The notes beneath the pieces are model-generated. The model saw nothing but the letters and a program-made list of their open reading frames with translations, did not search any database and was not told where the DNA came from. Shown here one piece after another: positions 47,985-56,401 of a DNA stretch of 56,957 nt. Position 1 is the first letter of the stretch, and the number at the start of each line of letters is the position of its first letter. The stretch is from the NCBI GenBank assembly GCA_024684675.1, contig JAIKWO010000176.1, forward strand, positions 1 through 56,957, read 5' to 3'. Made by a program: the position numbers and the translations under genes. The DNA comes from Lachnospiraceae bacterium. GTDB taxonomy: Bacteria; Bacillota; Clostridia; Lachnospirales; Lachnospiraceae.

Positions 47985-48817
47985 CAGATAGAAAAAGGAT
48001 GTCCGCATCGGCGCCGATCGGCGTATTCGATTCCGGTGTGGGCGGACTGACGGTCGTTCGTGAGATTATGAGTCAGATTCCGAGCGAACGGATCGTTTAT
48101 TTCGGAGATACGGCGCGCGTTCCATACGGCGGAAAGTCCAAAGAGACGATCACCATGTATTCCGAGCAGATCGTAAGATTCCTTCTGCAGCAGGGCGTGA
48201 AAGCAATCGTGGTTGCCTGCAATACGGCAAGTGCCTATGCACTTGATACGCTGGAAAAAGAGATCGATATCCCGATCATCGGTGTTGTGAAGCCGGGCGC
48301 CAAGACGGCGGCGGAAACAACGAAGAACGGTCGTATCGGGATCATCGGAACGGAAGGCACTGTCGGCAGCAGGATCTACGAAAAGTATATCAGCAAAGTC
48401 GCGCCGAATGCACAGGTTGTTGGGAAGGCCTGTCCGCTCTTCTGCCCGCTTGTGGAAGAAGGGCTTTTGGATGATCCTGTCACGGACGAGATTGCAAGGC
48501 GCTATCTGGAAGGTCTAAAAGGCAGCGGGATCGACACACTGATCCTCGGCTGTACGCATTATCCGCTCATCCGTACCACGATCGGAAGGATCATGGGAGA
48601 GAATGTCACGTTGGTGAATCCGGCGTGGGAGACAGCACATGCGCTGAAAGACCTTCTTTCGGAAGAAGGGATCCTGAACCCGGAGGCGACACACGAGAGC
48701 TTGCTGGAACATCGCTTTTATGTAAGTGATTCAGCTGAAAAATTCAGCCGCTTTGCAAATACGGCTCTCAAGTATGAAAACATTTTTGCCAAGACGGTTC
48801 GGATCGAAGAGTATTAA
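47981..48817 (+). CDS. murI: Glutamate racemase
   Basis: Converts L-glutamate to D-glutamate for peptidoglycan. Both catalytic cysteines are present: VVACNTASAYALDTLE and LILGCTHYPLIRTTI, plus IGVFDSGVGGLTVVREI at the N-terminus. 278 residues. Overlap ATGA with the GntR gene implies translational coupling. Confidence 0.96.
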   Translation: MTDRKRMSASAPIGVFDSGVGGLTVVREIMSQIPSERIVYFGDTARVPYGGKSKETITMYSEQIVRFLLQQGVKAIVVACNTASAYALDTLEKEIDIPIIGVVKPGAKTAAETTKNGRIGIIGTEGTVGSRIYEKYISKVAPNAQVVGKACPLFCPLVEEGLLDDPVTDEIARRYLEGLKGSGIDTLILGCTHYPLIRTTIGRIMGENVTLVNPAWETAHALKDLLSEEGILNPEATHESLLEHRFYVSDSAEKFSRFANTALKYENIFAKTVRIEEY

Positions 48818-48829
48818 AAGGAGTAACAG

Positions 48830-49273
48830 ATGACACAGGATGTTTTATTGTCCATTCGCGGATTGCAATTTGATGCAGAAGCTGACAGCGGTACGCTGGA
48901 AACGATCACGCCCGCGGAGTATTTTCAAAAGAACAGCCAGCATTACGTGATCTATGATGAGGCAATGGAAGGCTTTCACGATTCCACAAAGAATATCATC
49001 AAATGGAACGATTCCACGCTGGATCTGACAAAACGCGGCGTTGTGAACGTGCATATGATCTTTGAGGAAAATAAGAAGAACATGACGGAATACAAGACGC
49101 CTTTCGGCAGTATCCTGATCGGGATCGATACGCACGGCGTCAATGTAAAAGAGGAAGAGGAGCGCATCTCTATTCAGGTGGATTATGCGCTGGAGATCAA
49201 TTACGAGCATCTTGCTGAGTGCAAGATCAATATGGATGTTCGCCCGAAAAAAGAAGCGGCCCGGTTCCTGTAG
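48830..49273 (+). CDS. DUF1934 family protein (YwiB-like)
   Basis: A 147-residue beta-barrel type protein. The pattern SIRGLQFDAEADSGTLETIT, KWNDSTLDLTKRGVVNVHMI and VDYALEINYEHLAECKINMD, with its length, matches DUF1934, a lipocalin-like family next to murI or argS in Firmicutes. Function unknown. RBS AAGGAG; the stop codon is part of the terminator loop region that follows. Confidence 0.82.
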   Translation: MTQDVLLSIRGLQFDAEADSGTLETITPAEYFQKNSQHYVIYDEAMEGFHDSTKNIIKWNDSTLDLTKRGVVNVHMIFEENKKNMTEYKTPFGSILIGIDTHGVNVKEEEERISIQVDYALEINYEHLAECKINMDVRPKKEAARFL

Positions 49274-49289
49274 GAACGAGCCGTTTTTT
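49257..49289 (+). terminator. Terminator of the ispE-murI-DUF1934 operon
   Basis: CGGC (49257-49260) pairs with GCCG (49280-49283), GTTCC (49264-49268) with GGAAC (49273-49277), around loop TGTA; six T follow. The last codons of the DUF1934 gene lie in the stem. Confidence 0.85.
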
Positions 49290-49295
49290 ACGATG

Positions 49296-49772
49296 CTATT
49301 TGATGGGCTTTGCACCTGCTTTTTCCTGCGCTCTTTCGATAAGACTTTTGAAGAAACCTTTCTTTGGCGCTTCCTTTGCCTGTGTGGTTCCGTGAAGTCC
49401 TTTGACACCGAGGATGTACATGCCGCTGACAGTTGCTTTGACTTCCTTCTTGACCGGAATAGAATCGAAGATCTTTTCGTCACAAACAAGTGTCATCATC
49501 TGCGGACCGACCTTGCACTTAACGATCGGAAGCTTGGAACGACGCAGATATTTGGGCGTCTGGTCGATGACCATTTGCGGAAGACCGGAATCTTTGATGC
49601 GAAGTCGCTTCTTATCGATGATCAGCATGGAAACGGTCTGCTTGTTCGCTTCCATCATCTCCTGCTGCTCAGCCTGTCTTTTCTGTGCTCTTCTGCCGAG
49701 GAAGTACAGGACGATCAGCACGATCACCATCACGACCAGTATACTAATTAAAACAATAGTGGATGTATTCAC
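49296..49772 (-). CDS. Unknown single-pass membrane protein
   Basis: 158 residues with one N-terminal membrane segment (STIVLISILVVMVIVLIVLY). A charged linker RRAQKRQAEQQEMMEANKQ and a small cytoplasmic domain follow (SMLIIDKKRLRIKDSGLPQM, KCKVGPQMMTLVCDEKIFDS), ending in a basic tail. I do not recognise the family. GTG 49772 is chosen since GGGAGG lies just ahead of it. It has its own promoter and stands alone, convergent with the DUF1934 gene. Confidence 0.75.
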   Translation of the reverse strand: MNTSTIVLISILVVMVIVLIVLYFLGRRAQKRQAEQQEMMEANKQTVSMLIIDKKRLRIKDSGLPQMVIDQTPKYLRRSKLPIVKCKVGPQMMTLVCDEKIFDSIPVKKEVKATVSGMYILGVKGLHGTTQAKEAPKKGFFKSLIERAQEKAGAKPIK

Positions 49773-49827
49773 AATAACCTCCCATGAATCCAGAACAATA
49801 GTTGAGGGCGTGGCCACTCACCCGACT

Positions 49828-49856
49828 ATTTTACCATTGTTCATACCCAAAAGCAA
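49828..49856 (-). promoter_or_regulatory. Promoter of the small membrane protein gene
   Basis: On the minus strand TTGCTT (plus coordinates 49851-49856), 17 bases, TAAAAT (49828-49833). Confidence 0.7.
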
Positions 49857-49876
49857 GAAAAGGAAAGGCTCCGCGA

Positions 49877-49905
49877 TTGTTTCGGCAATTTGATTGGGGT
49901 ATAAT
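49877..49905 (+). promoter_or_regulatory. Promoter of cardiolipin synthase
   Basis: TTGTTT (49877-49882), 17 bases, perfect TATAAT (49900-49905). The predicted transcript start (about 49910-49914) coincides with the first ATG at 49912. Confidence 0.75.
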
Positions 49906-49911
49906 CAGACT

Positions 49912-51381
49912 ATGACTATGATATGGAATGAGACGGTTGATGTACTGCGTTTTATAATGCATCACCTGGCGATTATTAATTGCATTTTGGCGATCGGTAT
50001 CGTTTTCTTCAGACGCAAAGATCCGACCTCGGTCTGGGCGTGGCTTCTGATCCTTTATGCCGTTCCGATCCTTGGATTTATCCTGTACCTTTTGATTGGC
50101 GGCGATATCCATAAGCGCCAGAAGTTCCGCATCAAACGTGTGGAGGATAAGGTTCAGGAGGCGATCCTGAATCAGGAGAAAAGTTTAAAACGTCATGTAC
50201 TGCAGGAGAAGCGTCCGGATCTGGTACCTTTTACGGATCTGATCTATTACAATCTGGATACATCGGGTGCGGTTCTGACCGGCAATAATGCGGTGCGTAT
50301 CCTGACGGATGGGCACGAATTGTTTGACAGACTTCTGGAGGATATCAGGAATGCGAAGGAATCGATTCACATCCAGTCTTATATTATCCGGAACGATGCG
50401 CTGTTCGACCGGATCTGCAATGCACTGAAAGAGAAGGCTGCGGAAGGCGTAAAAGTCCGTATTCTTTATGATGGTATGGGCGGTCGTTTTGTCTCGCATG
50501 CAAAGTGGCGTAAGCTTCGCCGCGCGGGTATTGAAGCTGTTGCCTTTTTTCCGCCGCTTCTTCGCAGGTTCCACCTGCGTCTTAACTACCGTAACCACCG
50601 TAAGATCGTCGTGATCGACGGGTTGATCGGTTATGTCGGCGGATTCAATATCGGGCGGGAATACCTGGGTGAAGACCCGAGATTCGGATATTGGCGCGAT
50701 ACGCATCTGCGGATCCAGGGGGCGGCCGCAGCGGGCTTGCAGCTTCGTTTTCTCCAGGATTGGAACTTCGCATCGGACAAAGCCGTCACGAATGCGGAGC
50801 GCTGTTTTAAGACACCGGAGATCCTATACGGCAATTGTGACATCCAGATCATATCGAGTGGACCCGACTCTGACCTTCAGAATATCAGGAACAACTATAT
50901 CCGCTTGATCGCGCGTGCAAAACAAAGCATCTATTTGCAGACGCCGTATTTTATCCCGGATGATGCTGTTTACAGTGCGCTCTTGGTGGCGGCACGCTCA
51001 GGGGTGGAAGTCAATATTATGATCCCCAGTAAGCCGGATCACCCATTTGTCTATCCGGCGACCATGTCGTATGCCGGTGATCTGATCAGGGCGGGGGCAA
51101 AGGTATACACCTACAATAACGGGTTCCTTCATGCGAAGGGCCTTATTGCGGATGAACGCGTCATGGCATACGGAACCGCCAATATGGATATTCGCAGCTT
51201 CCGCCTTAATTTTGAGGTGAATGCGATCATATACAACGAAGAGCAGGCGCAGAAAATGGTGAAGCTTTTTAAACAGGATCTTCGCAAGTGCAAGCATATC
51301 ACGCCGGAGCAGTACGGCCGGCGGTCTTTGTATGTCCGCATGAAAGAACAGGTATGTCGTCTCCTTTCCCCGTTGTTATAA
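49912..51381 (+). CDS. cls: Cardiolipin synthase (phospholipase D family)
   Basis: Joins two phosphatidylglycerols to cardiolipin at the membrane. 489 residues: two N-terminal membrane segments (LAIINCILAIGIVFF; WAWLLILYAVPILGFILYLL) and two HKD motifs, the first in NYRNHRKIVVIDGLIGYVGG, the second in FLHAKGLIADERVMAYGTAN. The second motif has HAKGLIAD (HxK...D intact). The start is ATG 49912 or ATG 49918; neither has a ribosome binding site, and the promoter lies directly in front. Confidence 0.93.
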   Translation: MTMIWNETVDVLRFIMHHLAIINCILAIGIVFFRRKDPTSVWAWLLILYAVPILGFILYLLIGGDIHKRQKFRIKRVEDKVQEAILNQEKSLKRHVLQEKRPDLVPFTDLIYYNLDTSGAVLTGNNAVRILTDGHELFDRLLEDIRNAKESIHIQSYIIRNDALFDRICNALKEKAAEGVKVRILYDGMGGRFVSHAKWRKLRRAGIEAVAFFPPLLRRFHLRLNYRNHRKIVVIDGLIGYVGGFNIGREYLGEDPRFGYWRDTHLRIQGAAAAGLQLRFLQDWNFASDKAVTNAERCFKTPEILYGNCDIQIISSGPDSDLQNIRNNYIRLIARAKQSIYLQTPYFIPDDAVYSALLVAARSGVEVNIMIPSKPDHPFVYPATMSYAGDLIRAGAKVYTYNNGFLHAKGLIADERVMAYGTANMDIRSFRLNFEVNAIIYNEEQAQKMVKLFKQDLRKCKHITPEQYGRRSLYVRMKEQVCRLLSPLL

Positions 51382-51410
51382 TTGTATCCTGATAGGGTTT
51401 GTGCTATAAT
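51382..51410 (+). promoter_or_regulatory. Promoter of the trigger factor-like gene and asnS
   Basis: TTGTAT (51382-51387), 17 bases, TATAAT (51405-51410) with an extended -10 TG (TGCTATAAT). The -35 box begins at the stop codon of cls. Confidence 0.8.
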
Positions 51411-51446
51411 CTAACGTTATTAGGGGCTTTAGGAGGTAAGACAGAA

Positions 51447-52526
51447 ATGAATCGAAAGTGGATGCTCTGTTTGGCAGCAGCAACGTCCGTCCTGCTTACG
51501 GCATGCGGCGTGGAGTCGGATCTTTCCAAAACGAAAACAGAGGATTACGTAGAACTCGGACAGTACAAAGGCTTGGAAGTATCCGTAGAACGTCCGGAAG
51601 TAACCGACGAGTATACGGACAACTATATCAATTACGTTCTTACGCAGAACGCAGAACTGAAGGAAGTAACGGGACGTGCCGCACAAAACGGCGATACGCT
51701 CAATATTGATTATGTAGGTGAGAAAGATGGCGTTGCGTTTGACGGCGGTACCGGAACGAAAGACCTGCTCCTTGGTTCGCACACATTTATCGCCGGCTTT
51801 GAAGATGGCCTGATCGGAAAGAATAAGGGCGACAAGGTTGATTTGAATCTGACATTCCCCGACAATTATCCCAAGGCGGAATTGGCCGGTCAGGATGTCG
51901 TTTTCCATGTAACGATCAATATGATTCAGGAGAGTGTGATCCCTGAATTGACAGATGAAACCGTTAAGAAGATCCAGCCTGATTGTGATAACGTGGAAGA
52001 TTACAAGGCGTTTGTAAAGAATCTTCTGACCGAGGATGCCGAAAAGTATTATGACCAGCAGCTTTCGTCCAAGTTGATCGAGGCGGCAAAAGTAGGTGCG
52101 ACATTTAAGAATGACCCCGCGGATACACTGGTGGAGGTATATTACCAGAAAGCGCTTAAAAATATGAGCAATTTTGCGGCACAGTATGGTATGACCACAG
52201 AGCAGATGGTATCGCAGTATTACGGCGTGACCATGGAAGAGTTTGAAAAAAAGGGTCGTGAGGGCGCGAAGGAATCCGCGCAGGAAGCACTTTTGATGCA
52301 GGCGATTGCAAATGCGGAGAAGATTGATGTCTCCAAGGACGAGATCAATGAAATGATCAAGAAAGAGATCGACAACGGCGATTTTGCGAGTGAAGAAGAG
52401 CTGCGCAAGTCGCTTGGCGATGAAGATATCAGAGATTATGTGATGGCAGAAAAGGTGATGAACGTTTTGAAGGAAAATGCTGTTATCACTGAGGAGAGCG
52501 AAGGAGAAAGCAATGGAACTGATTGA
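51447..52526 (+). CDS. Trigger factor-like peptidyl-prolyl isomerase lipoprotein
   Basis: A 359-residue protein with a lipoprotein signal (lipobox LLTAC, Cys20). An FKBP-type PPIase domain follows at about residues 80-175 ([40 protein letters not shown]). The helical C-terminal region resembles the trigger factor arms ([20 protein letters not shown]). The ribosome-binding N-terminal domain of true trigger factor is absent. It most likely folds secreted proteins outside the membrane, in the manner of PrsA. RBS AGGAGG. Its last 14 bases overlap asnS. Confidence 0.88.
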   Translation: MNRKWMLCLAAATSVLLTACGVESDLSKTKTEDYVELGQYKGLEVSVERPEVTDEYTDNYINYVLTQNAELKEVTGRAAQNGDTLNIDYVGEKDGVAFDGGTGTKDLLLGSHTFIAGFEDGLIGKNKGDKVDLNLTFPDNYPKAELAGQDVVFHVTINMIQESVIPELTDETVKKIQPDCDNVEDYKAFVKNLLTEDAEKYYDQQLSSKLIEAAKVGATFKNDPADTLVEVYYQKALKNMSNFAAQYGMTTEQMVSQYYGVTMEEFEKKGREGAKESAQEALLMQAIANAEKIDVSKDEINEMIKKEIDNGDFASEEELRKSLGDEDIRDYVMAEKVMNVLKENAVITEESEGESNGTD

Positions 52527-53904
52527 TATTAAGTCACTCTATCATAATAAGGAAAAATATATCGACAAGAAGATCAGCGTCGGCGGATGGGTCAGAAGCA
52601 ACCGTGACTCCAAGACGTTTGGTTTTATCGTATTGAATGACGGTTCTTTCTTTGAACCGCTTCAGATCGTTTACGGTGATAAGCTTGACAACTTCGCGCA
52701 GATCAGCAAACTCAATGTTGGCAGTGCGGTGATCGCGACAGGTACACTGGTTGCAACACCGAATGCGAAGCAGCCGTTTGAGATTCAGGCGGATTCGATT
52801 GAGATCGAAGGTATGTCCACCGCGGATTATCCGCTTCAGAAGAAGCGCCACACATTTGAGTATCTGCGCACGATCACACACCTTCGTGCCAGAACCAATA
52901 CATTCCAGGCAGTATTCCGAGTGCGCTCCCTAATCGCATATGCGATCCATACGTTCTTCCAGGAAAGAGGCTTTGTCTATGTGCATACACCGATCATCAC
53001 GGGAAGCGACTGTGAAGGTGCCGGTGAGATGTTCCAGGTAACAACACTGGATCTTGACAATCTTCCCAAGACGGAAGACGGCAAGGTGGATTACAGCAAA
53101 GACTTTTTCGGCAAGCCGACCAATCTGACCGTCAGCGGCCAGCTGAATCTGGAGACATACGCATTTGCATTCCGCAACGTATATACATTCGGACCGACAT
53201 TCCGTGCAGAGAACTCCAACACAACAAGGCATGCGGCTGAGTTCTGGATGATTGAGCCGGAGATGGCTTTTGCCGATCTGAAGGATGACATGGTGCTTGC
53301 AGAGAGCATGCTCAAATTTATCATTCGTTTTGTACTTGAACATGCACCCGAAGAGATGAACTTCTTCAATCAGTTTGTCGATAAAGGTCTGCTGGAGAGA
53401 CTGAACAATGTTGTGAACTCTGATTTCGCACATGTGACGTATACGGAAGCGGTTAAGATCCTTGAGAAGCACAACGATGAATTTGATTATAAAGTATTCT
53501 GGGGATGCGATCTGCAGACAGAGCATGAGCGTTTCCTCACGGAAAAAGAATTCGGTCGTCCGGTATTTGTAACGGATTATCCGAAGGAGATCAAGGCATT
53601 CTACATGAAGCTGAACGATGACGGCAAGACCGTTGCTGCGGTTGACTGTCTTGTACCGGGGATTGGCGAGATCATCGGCGGTAGCCAGAGAGAAGACGAT
53701 TACGATCTTCTTTTGAAGCGCATGGAAGATCTTGGCCTTCCGAAGGAAGACTATGACTTCTATCTTGATCTTAGAAAATACGGAACAGCAAGACACGCGG
53801 GATTCGGCCTTGGTTTTGAGAGATGCGTTATGTATCTGACAGGTATGGGCAACATCCGAGACGTCCTTCCGTTCCCGAGAACAGTGAAGAACTGCGATCT
53901 GTAA
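52513..53904 (+). CDS. asnS: Asparaginyl-tRNA synthetase
   Basis: Class II synthetase charging tRNA-Asn. 463 residues: an OB-fold anticodon domain ([20 protein letters not shown]) and the catalytic domain with motif 2 [20 protein letters not shown] and motif 3 [19 protein letters not shown] 52513 follows AAGGAG and lies inside the end of the lipoprotein gene, so translation is coupled. No T-box is visible upstream. Confidence 0.96.
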   Translation: MELIDIKSLYHNKEKYIDKKISVGGWVRSNRDSKTFGFIVLNDGSFFEPLQIVYGDKLDNFAQISKLNVGSAVIATGTLVATPNAKQPFEIQADSIEIEGMSTADYPLQKKRHTFEYLRTITHLRARTNTFQAVFRVRSLIAYAIHTFFQERGFVYVHTPIITGSDCEGAGEMFQVTTLDLDNLPKTEDGKVDYSKDFFGKPTNLTVSGQLNLETYAFAFRNVYTFGPTFRAENSNTTRHAAEFWMIEPEMAFADLKDDMVLAESMLKFIIRFVLEHAPEEMNFFNQFVDKGLLERLNNVVNSDFAHVTYTEAVKILEKHNDEFDYKVFWGCDLQTEHERFLTEKEFGRPVFVTDYPKEIKAFYMKLNDDGKTVAAVDCLVPGIGEIIGGSQREDDYDLLLKRMEDLGLPKEDYDFYLDLRKYGTARHAGFGLGFERCVMYLTGMGNIRDVLPFPRTVKNCDL

Positions 53905-53945
53905 TATCATACGATTTAAGAATAAAAGAGCCGGGGAGAATCATG

Positions 53946-55106
53946 ATGAAGAAAACGCTGATCACTGCGTTATCCATATTCGTACTGTTTTCCGTGGCTC
54001 TTTCTGCACATGCGGCCACGATCGCCGAGCTGAAAGCGCAGCTCGCCGAGACGCAGGCACAGCTTTCGGAACTGAACAGCCGCGTATCGGGACTTGCCGG
54101 TGAGAAGGCGGAAGTGGATAGTGAGATTGCGGAATTAGATGCGAGCCTCATGGAACTGATGTCCAGCATCAGCCTTTTGGAAGACGAGATCGAAGTAAAA
54201 AAGGGCGAGATCGAAGATGCGAAGACGGAACTTGAGGCGGCCATCGAACAGGAACATGAGCAGTACGAAGCGATGAAAACGCGTATCCGTTTTATGTACG
54301 AAAAAGGAAATGTGACATACGCGCAGCTTCTGTTCGAGTCCAAGAGCATTGCCGATATGCTCAACAAAGCGGATTATATTGAGAAGCTGTATGAATATGA
54401 CAGGCGTCTTCTGACCGAATACCAGGAGATCAGAAAGAAAGTCGAAGAATTAAAGCAAAAACTGGAGGACGAAAAATCCGAACTCGAAGCACAAGAGTAT
54501 GAACTGGAAGAAGAGAAAGCGGAACTCCAGGTTATCTTAGATGAAAAGAAGAAGGAATCAAAGAATTTTGATGTCCAGATCGCGCAGATCAGGCAAACTG
54601 CCGCACAGTACAAGGCACTGATCAGTAAGCAGAATGCGCAGATCAAGCAGCTTGAAGCGGAAGAGGCAGCGAGAAAAGCTGCACAGTCCGGTAAGACTAC
54701 ACAGAAGAGCAGTGGCGTTGCACCCGAGCAGGCGTTGAAGCTGATTGCAAGCGCAAGCGGTAGTTCCAAAGGGAAGGAGATCGCATCCTATGCCTGCAAG
54801 TTTATCGGAAATCCGTATGTGGCGGGCGGAACGAGCCTGACGAATGGAGCGGATTGTTCCGGCTTTACGCAGGCAGTCTACCGTGATTTTGGTATTTCGA
54901 TTCCCCGAAATTCCGCCGCACAGAGAGCGTACGGAAAAGAAGTAACATACGACCGGGCTGAGCCGGGAGATCTTGTATGCTATTCCGGCCACGTTGGTAT
55001 GTATATTGGCAACGGCTACATCGTTCATGCCAGCACGGAACGCACCGGCATCCGTCTGTCCGTTGCAACTTACAGACCGATCCTGTCGATCAGAAGGATT
55101 CTCTAA
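53946..55106 (+). CDS. Coiled-coil NlpC/P60 peptidoglycan hydrolase
   Basis: A 386-residue secreted protein: signal peptide (TLITALSIFVLFSVALSAHA), a long coiled coil (about 25-245), an Ala/Ser/Gly linker, and a C-terminal NlpC/P60 domain with catalytic Cys in GADCSGFTQAVYRDFG and His in GHVGMYIGNGYIVHAS. The coiled coil has YEAMKTRIRFMYEKG and YDRRLLTEYQEIRKKV, nearly the same as in the M23 protein next to ftsX. It looks like a PcsB/CwlO-type hydrolase, a possible second FtsX client. ATG 53946 is seven bases from GGGGAG; ATG 53943 is also possible. Confidence 0.9.
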   Translation: MKKTLITALSIFVLFSVALSAHAATIAELKAQLAETQAQLSELNSRVSGLAGEKAEVDSEIAELDASLMELMSSISLLEDEIEVKKGEIEDAKTELEAAIEQEHEQYEAMKTRIRFMYEKGNVTYAQLLFESKSIADMLNKADYIEKLYEYDRRLLTEYQEIRKKVEELKQKLEDEKSELEAQEYELEEEKAELQVILDEKKKESKNFDVQIAQIRQTAAQYKALISKQNAQIKQLEAEEAARKAAQSGKTTQKSSGVAPEQALKLIASASGSSKGKEIASYACKFIGNPYVAGGTSLTNGADCSGFTQAVYRDFGISIPRNSAAQRAYGKEVTYDRAEPGDLVCYSGHVGMYIGNGYIVHASTERTGIRLSVATYRPILSIRRIL

Positions 55107-55120
55107 AGGAGGTGTATCTG

Positions 55121-56401
55121 ATGATCAAAAAACAATCATCCGGTTTGTTTAAGGCCATGCTTGCAATGGTTGTCCTGCCGATGATCGTTTTAAGCCTTGT
55201 TGTTTCCGCTTTTGGCGTGGGACGTTTTCGCAGGGTGATCTACGATGAGGTACAGGACGAGCTTCGGAGCATCTGCTCGATGACTCTGGGATCTTATAAC
55301 ATCCTGTATCCCGGGGATTTCCATTTGGAAGGCGATGAGCAGAAGATCTTTTATAAAGGTGATGTTCCGCTCAACGGCGATCATGAGTTACTTAATGAGA
55401 TACAAAGAGACACGGGCGCCGAGATCACGATCTTCTATTACGATACGCGTATCTTAACAACGATCAAAAACGAAGAAGGTGCTGATATCGTCGGAACGGG
55501 CAGTAGTGCGATCGTGATGCGCGATGTCTATCAGAACGGAGGCGACGGCTTCTATCCCGGTGTGGATATCAAGGGTGAAAGCTTCTATGCGTTCTATATG
55601 CCGATCCGCAATTCTGCCGGTCAGATCATCGGCATGATCGGTGCGGCAAAGCCGGAAGCGACTGTCATGACGACCCTATATAAATCCGTCATTCCGCTAC
55701 TTCTGCTGATCATCGTCTTGGCAGCGATCGCAGGTTATATCAGCTATCGCTTTGTGCGAAAGATGGCGCATCATATCACGACCATGCAGTCTTATATGGA
55801 AGTAACGATGAGCGGAGACTTTACAGCTTCCATGCCATATGATGTGACAGCGAGAAAAGATGAACTCGGCCTGATGGCCAAAGCCATGGTGCGTATGCAG
55901 ACTTCGCTTCAGAATCTCGTGGAGCGCGATGCGCTGACCGGTCTTTTTAACAGAAGGTTCGGGAATAAATGTCTTGCGGATATAGTCAGATCCAAGGAAG
56001 TTGAAGGAATTGATTATTGTGTGTCAATCGGCGATATCGATTTCTTTAAAAAGGTGAATGATACCTATGGGCATGATGCCGGCGATGAAGTGCTTCGCAT
56101 GGTCTCCTCACACCTTAAAAAGCATATGCGGGGATGCGGCTATGCGGCCAGATGGGGTGGAGAGGAATTCCTACTGATCTACAAGAAGAACAAGGAAGAG
56201 GCCAAAGAACTGCTGGAAACGCTTTTGCGAGAACTGCGTTTCAAGGTACTTGATTACGGTGAGGAGTCAATCAAGGTCACGATGTCGTTCGGTCTCATGG
56301 AAGTACAGGAAACCGATACACCGGATTCCATGATCCGCATGGCGGACGACAGGTTGTATATTGCAAAAAAGAGCGGCAGGAACCGCATTATCGCGGATTA
56401 G
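55121..56401 (+). CDS. Membrane diguanylate cyclase with extracellular sensor
   Basis: 426 residues. A first membrane segment (AMLAMVVLPMIVLSLVVSAF) is followed by an extracellular Cache-type sensor to about residue 190 (GGDGFYPGVDIKGESFYAFY). Next come a second membrane segment (SVIPLLLLIIVLAAIAGYIS), a HAMP-like linker and a GGDEF domain with the active site RWGGEEF. The inhibitory I-site RxxD is RGCG, so product inhibition is probably lost. It should make cyclic di-GMP in response to an outside signal. RBS AAGGAGG touches the stop of the NlpC/P60 gene. Confidence 0.92.
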   Translation: MIKKQSSGLFKAMLAMVVLPMIVLSLVVSAFGVGRFRRVIYDEVQDELRSICSMTLGSYNILYPGDFHLEGDEQKIFYKGDVPLNGDHELLNEIQRDTGAEITIFYYDTRILTTIKNEEGADIVGTGSSAIVMRDVYQNGGDGFYPGVDIKGESFYAFYMPIRNSAGQIIGMIGAAKPEATVMTTLYKSVIPLLLLIIVLAAIAGYISYRFVRKMAHHITTMQSYMEVTMSGDFTASMPYDVTARKDELGLMAKAMVRMQTSLQNLVERDALTGLFNRRFGNKCLADIVRSKEVEGIDYCVSIGDIDFFKKVNDTYGHDAGDEVLRMVSSHLKKHMRGCGYAARWGGEEFLLIYKKNKEEAKELLETLLRELRFKVLDYGEESIKVTMSFGLMEVQETDTPDSMIRMADDRLYIAKKSGRNRIIAD

